A DNA stretch of 64,000 bases from IMG/VR virus record IMGVR_UViG_3300044695_005677, positions 1 through 64,000 of that record. One strand, given 5' to 3'. Position 1 is the first letter of the stretch, and the number at the start of each line of letters is the position of its first letter. Position numbers and translations under genes: made by a program. Below are positions 53,166 to 60,399 of the stretch, in pieces. Source of the stretch: a virus. The notes beneath the pieces are model-generated. The model was not told the origin of the DNA. It worked only from the letters and a program-made list of their open reading frames with translations, and searched no databases.

Positions 53166-53395
53166 GATAAGTTGGAAAAGTGGTCTTTTATCTTTACCCA
53201 TTCTGCCCGCAAAATAAAGTAAATAGGCATCAAAAAATAGAAGGGTATCAGATTTAAGATAGCTTCTTTTTTCTTATGGAAGAACTTATCGCTGCAATGA
53301 CCTGCATCGAGCACATCTAAGCAAAAGAATAGCGCGATGCAGGATACCTGCATTCCGTAAATAAGCAGAACGCTTTTTATGGCTATAGAGTCCAT
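53162..53395 (-). CDS. Two-TM membrane protein coupled to the PEP-CTERM gene
   Basis: This 77-aa protein begins MDSIAIKSVLLIYGMQVSCI, with membrane helices at about 4-28 and 46-62 (LNLIPFYFLMPIYFIL) and a charged loop between them (DKFFHKKKE). The start overlaps the previous stop (TAATG) and the stop overlaps the PEP-CTERM start (ATGA). It may cooperate with the PEP-CTERM protein at the inner membrane, for example in superinfection exclusion (inference). Confidence 0.6.
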   Translation of the reverse strand: MDSIAIKSVLLIYGMQVSCIALFFCLDVLDAGHCSDKFFHKKKEAILNLIPFYFLMPIYFILRAEWVKIKDHFSNLS

Positions 53396-53637
53396 TAGCA
53401 CTTCCAGCGTTTTCTTGCGGCGACTCCACGTTCGCCCGTCCATGAGGAACTGCGAGCGCAGAAGCTGGCCTTGCGACCTTTCTCTGCGGGTGTCTTTGGG
53501 CTGGGTGCTGGTGCCTTCAGGTTTGACCCTGTGGCTGCGTTGTATTTGGCTCTGCCCTTGGCAGTGAGTCCGGCACCTTTCGATACTGGGAGCTTTTCAC
53601 CTCGTCCGACTGATAAGTTTGGCTTCTTTTTAGGCAT
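53395..53637 (-). CDS. Basic conserved phage protein (DUF6321-like)
   Basis: This 80-aa, very basic protein contains LSVGRGEKLPVSKGAGLTAK and GRAKYNAATGSNLKAP, a sequence signature I recognise from a widespread phage/bacterial family of unknown function (I believe DUF6321; not checked). It ends KRWKC. Basic, Cys-containing and soluble, it probably binds nucleic acid. First gene of the mini-operon with the TM and PEP-CTERM genes. Confidence 0.7.
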   Translation of the reverse strand: MPKKKPNLSVGRGEKLPVSKGAGLTAKGRAKYNAATGSNLKAPAPSPKTPAEKGRKASFCARSSSWTGERGVAARKRWKC

Positions 53638-53670
53638 GGTAGTATTGGGTTTGGTTTCACTGAAAAGGCA

Positions 53671-53692
53671 TGTTTTACTGTGCAGTAAAACA
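53671..53692 (-). promoter_or_regulatory. Perfect 10-bp inverted repeat in a leader
   Basis: TGTTTTACTG and CAGTAAAACA are separated by 2 nt, about 34 nt upstream of the ATG at 53637. As DNA it looks like a dimeric repressor operator; as RNA it is a 10-bp hairpin in the leader. Confidence 0.6.
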
Positions 53693-53777
53693 AGGGGTTT
53701 GAGTAAATTGGTGAGTATGGCAGAAATCGAATCTGCGAGCGTCTTGTAAACCTGTAAAGGTGTGATGTGTCTAGCGC

Positions 53778-53807
53778 ATCATTCCAACCCGCTTTTCCTA
53801 GTGTCAA
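53778..53807 (-). promoter_or_regulatory. Promoter candidate for the PEP-CTERM operon and polymerase
   Basis: TTGACA (53807-53802), an 18-nt spacer and AATGAT (53783-53778; four of six -10 positions). It faces the DUF6321-like, TM, PEP-CTERM and polymerase genes and would give a leader of about 135 nt. Confidence 0.5.
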
Positions 53808-53977
53808 ACTTAAACCTCTCGTTCACATACTCAGATGGTGCTCGTCGTTACAGTGACGAAGCCGAGGCTGGCAGGTGCAATAGACTCTACATTCTGCGAT
53901 TACGCTGGAGTAACAGCGGTTCCCATGTCTGGTGCTCCTTGACCTCTCGGTATTCAGAACGCTAACCCAGTCTTGTC

Positions 53978-54211
53978 TTACATGGAAAGTCTTTCGCCCT
54001 TATCGGTGTGCAGAGGTTCAAGGGGAACCCGCCACACTTCCAAGGCTCCGCCCACTTTGTATTGGACGAGCGCCCAGATGGTGCCTTTGACCCTCTGCAT
54101 GTCCTTGACGACATTCTGAAGGAAAGGCTCTTCTGGATTGGAGGGAATGGTCAGGGGCTTCATGCCCTGTGCAACTGCTTCGGCGCGGGAGATAGTTTTG
54201 AATGTGCTCAT
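53978..54211 (-). CDS. Small hypothetical protein
   Basis: This 77-aa protein begins MSTFKTISRAEAVAQGMKPL, with a helical N-terminus and then beta-like TIWALVQYKVGGALEVWRVPL. It lies directly downstream of the SSB gene and follows a possible attenuator. The start is at 54211, not the longer open frame. Function unknown. Confidence 0.55.
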   Translation of the reverse strand: MSTFKTISRAEAVAQGMKPLTIPSNPEEPFLQNVVKDMQRVKGTIWALVQYKVGGALEVWRVPLEPLHTDKGERLSM

Positions 54212-54212
54212 A

Positions 54213-54250
54213 GATAAAAGAAGAAAAGAGAAGGGGTCGCTCCGCCCCCT
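54213..54250 (-). terminator. Possible weak terminator/attenuator
   Basis: On the - strand AGGGG and CCCCT flank a short loop (stem 54233-54248) and are followed by a pyrimidine-rich TTCTCTTTTCTTCTTTT stretch. It lies between the SSB gene and the next gene and could reduce read-through. Confidence 0.4.
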
Positions 54251-54302
54251 GTTGCCCCGTGCTTTGTGGAATCGCATGCGCCGCCACACGGTCTCAGATT
54301 TG

Positions 54303-54893
54303 TTACACGTCGTCCTCGTCGAGTTCTTCGACCTCAAACACGTCTTCGGCTTTCACGCCTCCGCCACCAAATGGTGTGCCGTGCCCCTTGAACTGCACCG
54401 CATCAAGAGATGCGAAGCAGCCGTTGCCGCCTTTGTCCTTGTCCTTGATCGCGTAAATCGTGATCTGGACATTCACATAGCATCCATTATAGGGCTTGCC
54501 ATCTTCGGCGCTGAGGGGAGTTAGGTCGCAATCAACGATAGGGAATTTCTTCCCGTTGGTGACGCTGACGATAATCATCCCCGCGTAGCCATCATACGGC
54601 TCGCCAGTCTTCTCGGAGATTTGGTCGTCCCCTTTCTTGATGCAAAGACGCTTTGGGTCTTTGTATTCCATCTCGCGCCCGAACTTCTCGATCTCAACGT
54701 CCTTGCGGGCTTTGAGGAGCAGTTTCAGGTTGTTCTTCCCTTCGACCGTGTTCGGGTCGATGATCAGGTTGGCGCGATACTTGAGAGGACCGTCTTTAAC
54801 GGACGCGCTCTGAGTGAACAGCGACGAGAAGCTGAGACGGACATTGCGAAGGCGGACCTTTGCAGGGTTAGTTTGGGTGGGTGTAGTAGACAT
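54303..54893 (-). CDS. DUF2815-family single-stranded DNA-binding protein
   Basis: This 196-aa protein has an OB-fold-like layout: VRLRNVRLSFSSLFT at 13-27, KYRANLIIDPNT at 40 and an acidic C-terminal tail EVEELDEDDV typical of SSB proteins that recruit partners. The family (gp2.5-like function) coats ssDNA during replication and recombination. It sits with DUF2800 and the polymerase as in many phages and is preceded by its own promoter candidate. Confidence 0.8.
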   Translation of the reverse strand: MSTTPTQTNPAKVRLRNVRLSFSSLFTQSASVKDGPLKYRANLIIDPNTVEGKNNLKLLLKARKDVEIEKFGREMEYKDPKRLCIKKGDDQISEKTGEPYDGYAGMIIVSVTNGKKFPIVDCDLTPLSAEDGKPYNGCYVNVQITIYAIKDKDKGGNGCFASLDAVQFKGHGTPFGGGGVKAEDVFEVEELDEDDV

Positions 54894-54955
54894 TTGTCGG
54901 TGGTTTTGTGGGTTTTTGGTTGAAGACCGTTGGGTTGCCCTTCGATCTGAATGAG

Positions 54956-54984
54956 ACTCTATTCTGTTTCCAGAAGAGAGTCAA
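54956..54984 (-). promoter_or_regulatory. Promoter candidate for the SSB gene
   Basis: TTGACT (54984-54979), a 17-nt spacer and TAGAGT (54961-54956), just after the DUF2800 stop. It gives a leader of about 50-60 nt ending in the A/C-rich accgacaaATG, without a Shine-Dalgarno sequence. Confidence 0.6.
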
Positions 54985-54991
54985 AGTGTTT

Positions 54992-56173
54992 TTAGCAGAT
55001 ATCTGAAGATTCATCTTCAAATGATTCGGTAGCGAGGATGTATTCAGGGCGAGTATCGTCCTCTGAGGCCAGTGTCGGGCCACCTTCCGGCTTAATGATA
55101 AGCGTCTGAATCTTGGCCCATGTTTCTTTTGGGAAATCAAATTCAAACTCGCTGACCTTGCTTGGGGAAATGAGTTCTTCAGTAATCACGTCTTCGCGTT
55201 TGCAGTTCTCAAGCAGTAGCTCCTTGGCCTTGTCTTTATCAATCCACTTGCGGTGACCACCTTTGCCTTGAACGAGCTTCATGTTAGGCAGTGTTTTGCC
55301 ATCAAGCGCCATCTCAAGAGCATACTCTTCAAGTTTAGATAGCCATTTCTTGATTTCAGAAGCCTTGAGCAGCATCCTCGACAAGATGTCTGGAGTGATG
55401 TCTGCGGCTTTCGGCAATGCCTTTGGCTCGGCTTTGCCCTTCACTACTTTCTCAAGCGGTGTATCACCAAGCATCCACGCCACACGGGCTGTGCAAAACG
55501 AGGATGCCGGACAAAACTGACACGTGTCACTGCTTGGTGCGAATTTCAAAGTCATGGCTTTGGCCTTGATATCTTCTGCTGGGCCGAGAATTCTGTCATC
55601 AGTGAACTGAACCAGTTCGGAGTAGCTGACTGTCCATGTGGATACCTTGTCTCCTTGACGAACCCTTGGCTGCACAATGTGCATACTGATTTTGAAATCT
55701 TTCGGTGGGTTGAGCTTCTGCTGTTTGATCATACTGCGTGCGTAGATCGCCATTTGCAGATTCTCAAAAGCGTTGACTGCCACACCGACACCATACTTGT
55801 AGTCGATGATGTGGATGTCCGTTTCGCTGACAGAGCAGTAGTCGACGTAGCCGTTGCGACCACTCATGTAAAAGAGGTCCACCTTCAACTCCGAGCACCA
55901 GAACACTGCGTCACCCTGACGTTCGCGACAGAACTTCACAAAGTCTTTGGCATGTCCGATCATCTCCGCCGTTGCTTTTTCGGGGAGACCCCTAAAGTCA
56001 TTCTGGTCATCGCGCTTCAGGAATGCTTCGACCACGGTGTGAGCGATAGTTCCTTCAACCGAGTATTCAGTATTCTGCGGAGGTATACGGTCGGCATTCT
56101 CTGCGACGTATTGGGGTTGTGCGGTGCATTCTGTCCATGTTTTTGCCGCTGAGGCATTGAGGTTTATTTTCAT
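54992..56173 (-). CDS. DUF2800 (Cas4/RecB-like) nuclease
   Basis: This 393-aa protein begins MKINLNASAAKTWTECTAQP, with EGTIAHTVVEAFL (about 41), the PD-(D/E)XK core GYVDYCSVSETDIHIIDYKYG (about 112-132, cut at its Asp/Asp-x-Lys residues) and a Cys cluster CQFCPASSFC near 215 that may hold an Fe-S cluster. Probably a recombination or end-processing nuclease partnered with the DUF2815 SSB. It ends SSDIC, with the shared tip. Confidence 0.8.
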   Translation of the reverse strand: MKINLNASAAKTWTECTAQPQYVAENADRIPPQNTEYSVEGTIAHTVVEAFLKRDDQNDFRGLPEKATAEMIGHAKDFVKFCRERQGDAVFWCSELKVDLFYMSGRNGYVDYCSVSETDIHIIDYKYGVGVAVNAFENLQMAIYARSMIKQQKLNPPKDFKISMHIVQPRVRQGDKVSTWTVSYSELVQFTDDRILGPAEDIKAKAMTLKFAPSSDTCQFCPASSFCTARVAWMLGDTPLEKVVKGKAEPKALPKAADITPDILSRMLLKASEIKKWLSKLEEYALEMALDGKTLPNMKLVQGKGGHRKWIDKDKAKELLLENCKREDVITEELISPSKVSEFEFDFPKETWAKIQTLIIKPEGGPTLASEDDTRPEYILATESFEDESSDIC

Positions 56174-56190
56174 AGGGTGATACCGCCAAA

Positions 56191-56216
56191 GGGCGATGAC
56201 CCGAAGATCATCGCCC
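56191..56216 (-). terminator. Strong hairpin between replication genes
   Basis: GGGCGATGA pairs perfectly with TCATCGCCC across an 8-nt loop, followed on the - strand only by TTTGG. It is a stable mRNA hairpin; with such a short T run it may stabilise or process mRNA rather than terminate transcription. Confidence 0.5.
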
Positions 56217-56235
56217 GATTGCGGGGTTGGCTCGA

Positions 56236-56718
56236 CTATGCCTGCTGACGCTCCAAGAGTTCCTGAATCTTTTCGTGGAACTTGGCCCGCATGGCTGGAT
56301 CAGTCATCGTGCGTGCTGGTGCCTGATAGTTCAGGACGTCCTTCTTGAACGCGATGAGTTCGGCGATGAGTTCCTTGCTCGGGCGGAGAGGCTCCATGAT
56401 CTCCACAAGCTCTTCGCCTGTTGGCACCCACTCTCCCTCGTCGTCATCTTCTTCGGAGTCTGGAGCGGAGACGACTGCCACAGGCTCAGGAGCGGCTACA
56501 GGAGCCTCTACAGGAGCCGCAGCAGGGGTCGCCTTGGTCTTCTTACCCTTTTCCTTTTTGCCTGCGTCTGGGAGCGTTTCTGGCGCTGTTTCAGGATACG
56601 GCGTGGTTGGTGCGGAAGCAGGCTGGCAGAAGCCGCTGACCGCCGATGTGTTTCGATCAATCGCTGCGATAAGGGGAGCGATGAGTGTGGAGAATACTGC
56701 GTTTAGGAGGTCTTTCAT
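56236..56718 (-). CDS. Hypothetical protein with Pro/Ala/Lys linker
   Basis: This 160-aa protein has a hydrophobic first 20 residues (LLNAVFSTLIAPLIAAI), a disordered Ala/Pro/Lys middle and a helical C-terminus (ELIAELIAFKKDVLNY, KFHEKIQELLERQ). It may associate with replication proteins; no known family. Its leader is A/C-rich (aaacaaacccaccccaataa) with no Shine-Dalgarno. Confidence 0.55.
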   Translation of the reverse strand: MKDLLNAVFSTLIAPLIAAIDRNTSAVSGFCQPASAPTTPYPETAPETLPDAGKKEKGKKTKATPAAAPVEAPVAAPEPVAVVSAPDSEEDDDEGEWVPTGEELVEIMEPLRPSKELIAELIAFKKDVLNYQAPARTMTDPAMRAKFHEKIQELLERQQA

Positions 56719-56772
56719 TGGTTTATTGGGGTGGGTTTGTTTTGTTTTCTTTCGCCTTATGGCTACAGGAAA

Positions 56773-56952
56773 TTATCGACGGACTAGCCGTGGCTTTTCA
56801 AGCTCGAAATGGTGTTTGAGGGCTAACTTTCGCAGGACTTTCATCTCTGCTTTGCAACGCTTTTCAGTGAGTGTGATCGAATAGCCTGCGTCAAGTATGC
56901 TCTTCGCTCGTTTTAATAAATCAAGCTGTTCTTTGTCTGTTTTCATTTCCAT
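56773..56952 (-). CDS. Small basic helical protein
   Basis: This 59-aa protein begins MEMKTDKEQLDLLKRAKSIL and is predominantly helical and basic (EKRCKAEMKVLRKLALKHHF). The start at 56952 lies just after the primase stop; a longer frame would overlap primase. Probably nucleic-acid binding; unknown. Confidence 0.5.
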   Translation of the reverse strand: MEMKTDKEQLDLLKRAKSILDAGYSITLTEKRCKAEMKVLRKLALKHHFELEKPRLVRR

Positions 56953-56959
56953 TTTGTGC

Positions 56960-59590
56960 TTAACAGATGTCTTCATCTCTGGGTTCATTTTCTGTGTCGT
57001 TCGGTTCTTTGTTGTGTCGTTGCTTTGCCACTTCACGGACCTGATCAGGACTAAGCCCGACGAGTTCACCACACTTGACCCAGAGGTGTTCGCGTGTTCC
57101 GTTAATGTAAGTCCCTTTGCCCTCGACGCGGATGTAGTTCTCATCCCGCAGTCTCTTGGCAATACGTGGTGCGCTCTCGCGTATTCCCTCAAACTCAAGG
57201 GCTGCTTTCAAGACGCTTGAAGAAATCAGGTCGCGCTGGATCAAAGGATGATCTCCTTCAAAGACCAGTTGCCTTATGGTGGCTGTGAGTTCATCAGCAC
57301 TGTCTTCGACTACCTCGTCGAGATACTTGGTCTTTGGTGCCCTACCATCGCACGGGAAGTCGTCGGAAATTTCATGGGTCTCAAAGAAGTAGCGCAGACC
57401 TGCTGCGTTCTCCGTGATCATGTCGAAGAGTTCATTGAAGTAGTTTTCACCAAGGTCTTTGACCTGCTGCTCAGTTTGCAATGCGGACTTCACAACGAAG
57501 TAGCGGCGACTGCCACTCATGAGCGCCAGAGCGTCATGGAAGTTCGTAAACATCACGTAGTTGGTCGTGTTGTCCACGGTTCTAACCGAGCGATTCCTCT
57601 GGGTGATGGCAATCCGGTCATCAGTGACCAAGTCCTTCAACCTGTTCATCACATCGTGACGGTTATGCCCTGCGACACGGATTTCCCCGATGATGATGAT
57701 CTGCGAACCGTAGCTCCAGTCGTTCCACGGGGACCGGATGGCATCGTTGTTGACGTAGTTGACGTTCTCGGCACCGACGATGGCCGACATCATCTTCGCG
57801 AAGAAAGTTTTACCGCATCCTTCAGCCCCTTGGATAAGCAATGACCAGCGTATCTTTTTCCCCGTGAACTGGACGACATGCGCGATGTAGTCGGTGATGA
57901 CTCGACGGTATTCAGGCTCATGGACGAGATGCTCCATGTGCCTGTTCCAGAGTGCTCCGGCCTTGTCCGCGTTCGTCTTGTCTGCCTTCGGGTATGACCG
58001 ACGATACGTGTTCACATACTTGACCCCTTCCGGAGTCTCGATGTAGATGTCCTTCGGATTCGTCGGGTCGTAAGTGTAGTCTTCCACGATCAGGCACTGC
58101 TTGTGGTGGAGCAGGTAGTTTCGAGGCAGGTAGAGCGGCTTGTTGAGTTCAGCCTGCGTGACTTCACGTCCTGCGGCAATGATCTGTTCTTCTGTCGGTA
58201 GCAGGTATCGACCGAAGGCTGAGTCGAGGGCTTCAGCAGAGAGCTTCTGATGGGTTGAAGCCTTGTAGAACATCTCCTCTGAGGTGACATAGCACCATCC
58301 TTTTGACCATGCTGGCTCGTCTTTCTCCTCTGTGTCCTGCTTGCGCTCACGGTGGTCCCTGAGCTTCTTGAGGTCTTTACGCAGAGCGATTACCGTGACG
58401 GTCTCCTGACGCTTCTCACGCAGTGTAGAGCGTATGGCTGTGAGTAGCATGTCCTCCTCAACCGATGTCAGCAGGGGCAAGCCCGCGACTTTGCTCAGAG
58501 CGGTATTGGAGAAATCGTAAAGCGTCCTCGCTGTTTCAGTGATATAGGTCATCACCGAATTAAAGCAGGCTTCCTTGACCTCTCCGGCGCTGTATCCTGC
58601 GTCTGATGCCCGCTTGATCAGGGTGCGGATCGTGACGGGAATACGACCTTTCGGGCTGGGCTTCGCGCTGTTCCATTTTGCCCGTGTATCTTCCTGCGAT
58701 ACATACTTGCTCCCCTTTGCTGACCACTGGTCGAACATCGTGTAGGCTTCCTCCTCTTCAGGAGTGAAGCTGAACTGGTGCTTGAGAGCAGCGCAGACCT
58801 CAAACCACTCTGGGTAGGACATGTCTGGACTGAGTGAATACAGGACAGGTCGAGTCGCCTCGATGGTCATCCCCTCAAGCTGGGCACGCAGGTATTCAAG
58901 ACCATCGTCATCATCCGACGCCTTATTCGGGGCTTTCTTTTGCGGCTTCGACGGGTCGGTCTCTTCGATGTGCGCTGTTGTGAACGGCTCCCCCTTGACG
59001 TTGCTGTAGACCATCGGGTGCTCGATGTCTGGGTCTTGATCGAGGAACAGACTCGGGCAGATCATCGGCTGGTTAGGAACCATCGACTCGCGTGTCACGT
59101 TGACCAGCCCCACGTTTTTAGCTATGGTTCGGACTGCCCTAGGATAGTCAGCCAGAGAGATGCCTTCAGCATCGACGACGATACGCATCCTCGGTTTTGC
59201 CTTGGTCGATGAGGCGGTCTCAAACGCGGCGAAGGAGAAGGGGGCCAGCAGTCGGGCCAAGCTGGATGGGTTTGCGACAAACGGCGCTGCCGGACACAAC
59301 CCATCCTTCTCTTCATCGAGATCAAGGAATAGGACATTGCAGCAGTCGTTCGCGTTCTCGATTGCCCTGCTTGTCTGTAGCTCCTTGAAGGTGCAGGCCA
59401 CCAAGTAGGGTGAGTCCTTTGCGTCCAGCTTGTCTGCCTTGGTTGTCAGACCAAGGTAGTGCTCCCGTGTCACGTTCAGCTTGAACGCTGGCTCAAGATG
59501 ACGTTGCACCAATTCGCGGAAGTTGCGGGCCGATGAGGCACCTACTCGGCTGGTCTTTACCGAATTACCAAAGAAATATCTGTTGGGCAT
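56960..59590 (-). CDS. Primase-helicase (AEP-like + SF3 helicase, DUF5906)
   Basis: This 876-aa protein has an N-terminal primase-like domain with NVLFLDLDEEKDG (about 84-96, catalytic Asp pair) and KPRMRIVVDA (about 128), a PriCT-2-like linker (about 230-350, YPEWFEVCAALKHQF) and a C-terminal SF3 helicase with Walker A GAEGCGKTFF (about 588) and Walker B IIIIGEIR (about 635). It primes and unwinds phage DNA. The start has aggagcataacATG, a real Shine-Dalgarno. It ends DEDIC, with the shared tip. Confidence 0.85.
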   Translation of the reverse strand: MPNRYFFGNSVKTSRVGASSARNFRELVQRHLEPAFKLNVTREHYLGLTTKADKLDAKDSPYLVACTFKELQTSRAIENANDCCNVLFLDLDEEKDGLCPAAPFVANPSSLARLLAPFSFAAFETASSTKAKPRMRIVVDAEGISLADYPRAVRTIAKNVGLVNVTRESMVPNQPMICPSLFLDQDPDIEHPMVYSNVKGEPFTTAHIEETDPSKPQKKAPNKASDDDDGLEYLRAQLEGMTIEATRPVLYSLSPDMSYPEWFEVCAALKHQFSFTPEEEEAYTMFDQWSAKGSKYVSQEDTRAKWNSAKPSPKGRIPVTIRTLIKRASDAGYSAGEVKEACFNSVMTYITETARTLYDFSNTALSKVAGLPLLTSVEEDMLLTAIRSTLREKRQETVTVIALRKDLKKLRDHRERKQDTEEKDEPAWSKGWCYVTSEEMFYKASTHQKLSAEALDSAFGRYLLPTEEQIIAAGREVTQAELNKPLYLPRNYLLHHKQCLIVEDYTYDPTNPKDIYIETPEGVKYVNTYRRSYPKADKTNADKAGALWNRHMEHLVHEPEYRRVITDYIAHVVQFTGKKIRWSLLIQGAEGCGKTFFAKMMSAIVGAENVNYVNNDAIRSPWNDWSYGSQIIIIGEIRVAGHNRHDVMNRLKDLVTDDRIAITQRNRSVRTVDNTTNYVMFTNFHDALALMSGSRRYFVVKSALQTEQQVKDLGENYFNELFDMITENAAGLRYFFETHEISDDFPCDGRAPKTKYLDEVVEDSADELTATIRQLVFEGDHPLIQRDLISSSVLKAALEFEGIRESAPRIAKRLRDENYIRVEGKGTYINGTREHLWVKCGELVGLSPDQVREVAKQRHNKEPNDTENEPRDEDIC

Positions 59591-59591
59591 G

Positions 59592-59840
59592 TTATGCTCC
59601 TGTGAGTACTTTTAACGAGACTTCTAACACTTCAGCCAAGGCCACAAGCGTGCTTGTGTTTGGCATTCTTAGCCCTCTTTCAAGTTCAGATATGGTCCCG
59701 ATGCCAACACCGCTTTCTGCCACCATTTGCTCCAAGGTCATGCCCTTTTCAAGGCGTGCAGAGAGTAGCTTTTCCCCGAGTAGCTTCGCATCTTTCATGC
59801 GCTTCTGTCGGGACTTGGTGGCTTTGGCTTTGTCGATCAT
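59592..59840 (-). CDS. Xre-family repressor-like protein
   Basis: This 82-aa protein has a clear HTH_3 domain at about 20-75: LLSARLEKGMTLEQMVAES, then GVGIGTISELERGLRMPNT. It probably regulates the early arm. The start at 59840 (MIDKAKATK) is chosen over an extension of 32 residues with poor coding character. An inverted repeat GTTTC-N8-GAAAC lies directly upstream. Confidence 0.75.
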   Translation of the reverse strand: MIDKAKATKSRQKRMKDAKLLGEKLLSARLEKGMTLEQMVAESGVGIGTISELERGLRMPNTSTLVALAEVLEVSLKVLTGA

Positions 59841-59842
59841 CG

Positions 59843-59860
59843 GTTTCCACAAACTGAAAC
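59843..59860 (-). promoter_or_regulatory. Inverted repeat before the Xre gene (putative operator)
   Basis: GTTTC-N8-GAAAC, immediately upstream of the Xre ATG and shared in form with the dyad at 41015-41038. Autoregulation by the repressor is a reasonable hypothesis. Confidence 0.45.
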
Positions 59861-59875
59861 ATGAAAGCCAATGCG

Positions 59876-60163
59876 TCAAGCTATATCGTCCGCCCGAAAC
59901 CTGCGCTTGAGCATGTTCGCGTAGCCAATACAGCACCCAATCCGGTCAGCATTGCCCTTGTCATCGAGCAGTGGAGAGAACAAGGTCAGGTCATACTTCG
60001 GGGGACGACCACTTCCCGCTTTGCGCGGGCCTTTGGGCAGACCCTTGGTGCGCCTGTAGTAGCGCACCGCTGTCTCCTTCAGCCCGTTGTTTTTAGCTAG
60101 GTCGTGGTCCGAATAAGTGACCCAGTCCTCTTGCGATATAAGTTTCAGTGTATCTTTGCTCAT
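59876..60163 (-). CDS. Double-HTH DNA-binding protein
   Basis: This 95-aa protein has HTH 1 in DWVTYSDHDLAKNNGLKETA (about 13-32), followed by VRYYRRTKGLP. The second unit is GNADRIGCCIGYANMLKRRF (about 70-89). It is a paralogue of the 48055-48354 product. Likely a regulator; targets unknown. Confidence 0.65.
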   Translation of the reverse strand: MSKDTLKLISQEDWVTYSDHDLAKNNGLKETAVRYYRRTKGLPKGPRKAGSGRPPKYDLTLFSPLLDDKGNADRIGCCIGYANMLKRRFRADDIA

Positions 60164-60165
60164 GA

Positions 60166-60399
60166 CTATTGCTGTTGCTGGTTGATGCTGTTGATTTTGT
60201 GGCGGAGCCGGAAGTTTTTCGACAACATGCGGTTGACGTGATCGTGGAGTGCTTCGATGCAGTCGTCATCGATCTCGTCAGGGCCATCCTTCATTTCCTG
60301 CATACGGGATGCAAGGTGTTCCAGATGACCGAGAAGGGTCAGGTAGGCGAACTCCACCTGTTCAGGTAGTGTTCGTTCTTGGTGGGTGGGATTACTCAT
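60166..60399 (-). CDS. Small helical hypothetical protein
   Basis: This 77-aa helical protein begins MSNPTHQERTLPEQVEFAYL and ends in Gln4. It has no hydrophobic membrane segment. It starts near the end of the next upstream gene with an 8-nt overlap. Unknown function. Confidence 0.5.
   Translation of the reverse strand: MSNPTHQERTLPEQVEFAYLTLLGHLEHLASRMQEMKDGPDEIDDDCIEALHDHVNRMLSKNFRLRHKINSINQQQQ

Larger units (their letters stand above)
53638..53977 (-). other. 340-nt intergenic control region
   Basis: No credible gene. It contains a promoter candidate (53778-53807), a leader of about 130 nt with two hairpins (GCAGA-TTCGATT-TCTGC at 53735-53719 and the inverted repeat at 53671-53692) and an upstream stretch without clear features. 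The first hairpin resembles a tRNA T-arm followed by CATACTCACCA, but no complete cloverleaf can be built. Confidence 0.55.

Noticed and set aside
53709-53832. tRNA gene on the - strand (GAGTATG/CATACTC acceptor, T-arm, CCA)
   Set aside because: The T-arm and CCA are convincing, but the whole is about 123 nt, no D-arm plus anticodon arm can be folded, and the 5' acceptor half lies upstream of a promoter-like sequence. Kept only as a leader hairpin.
59555-59575. Further copy of the GGTAATTCGGTAA operator-like motif
   Set aside because: It lies inside the primase coding region and is sufficiently explained by codons for FGNSVK.
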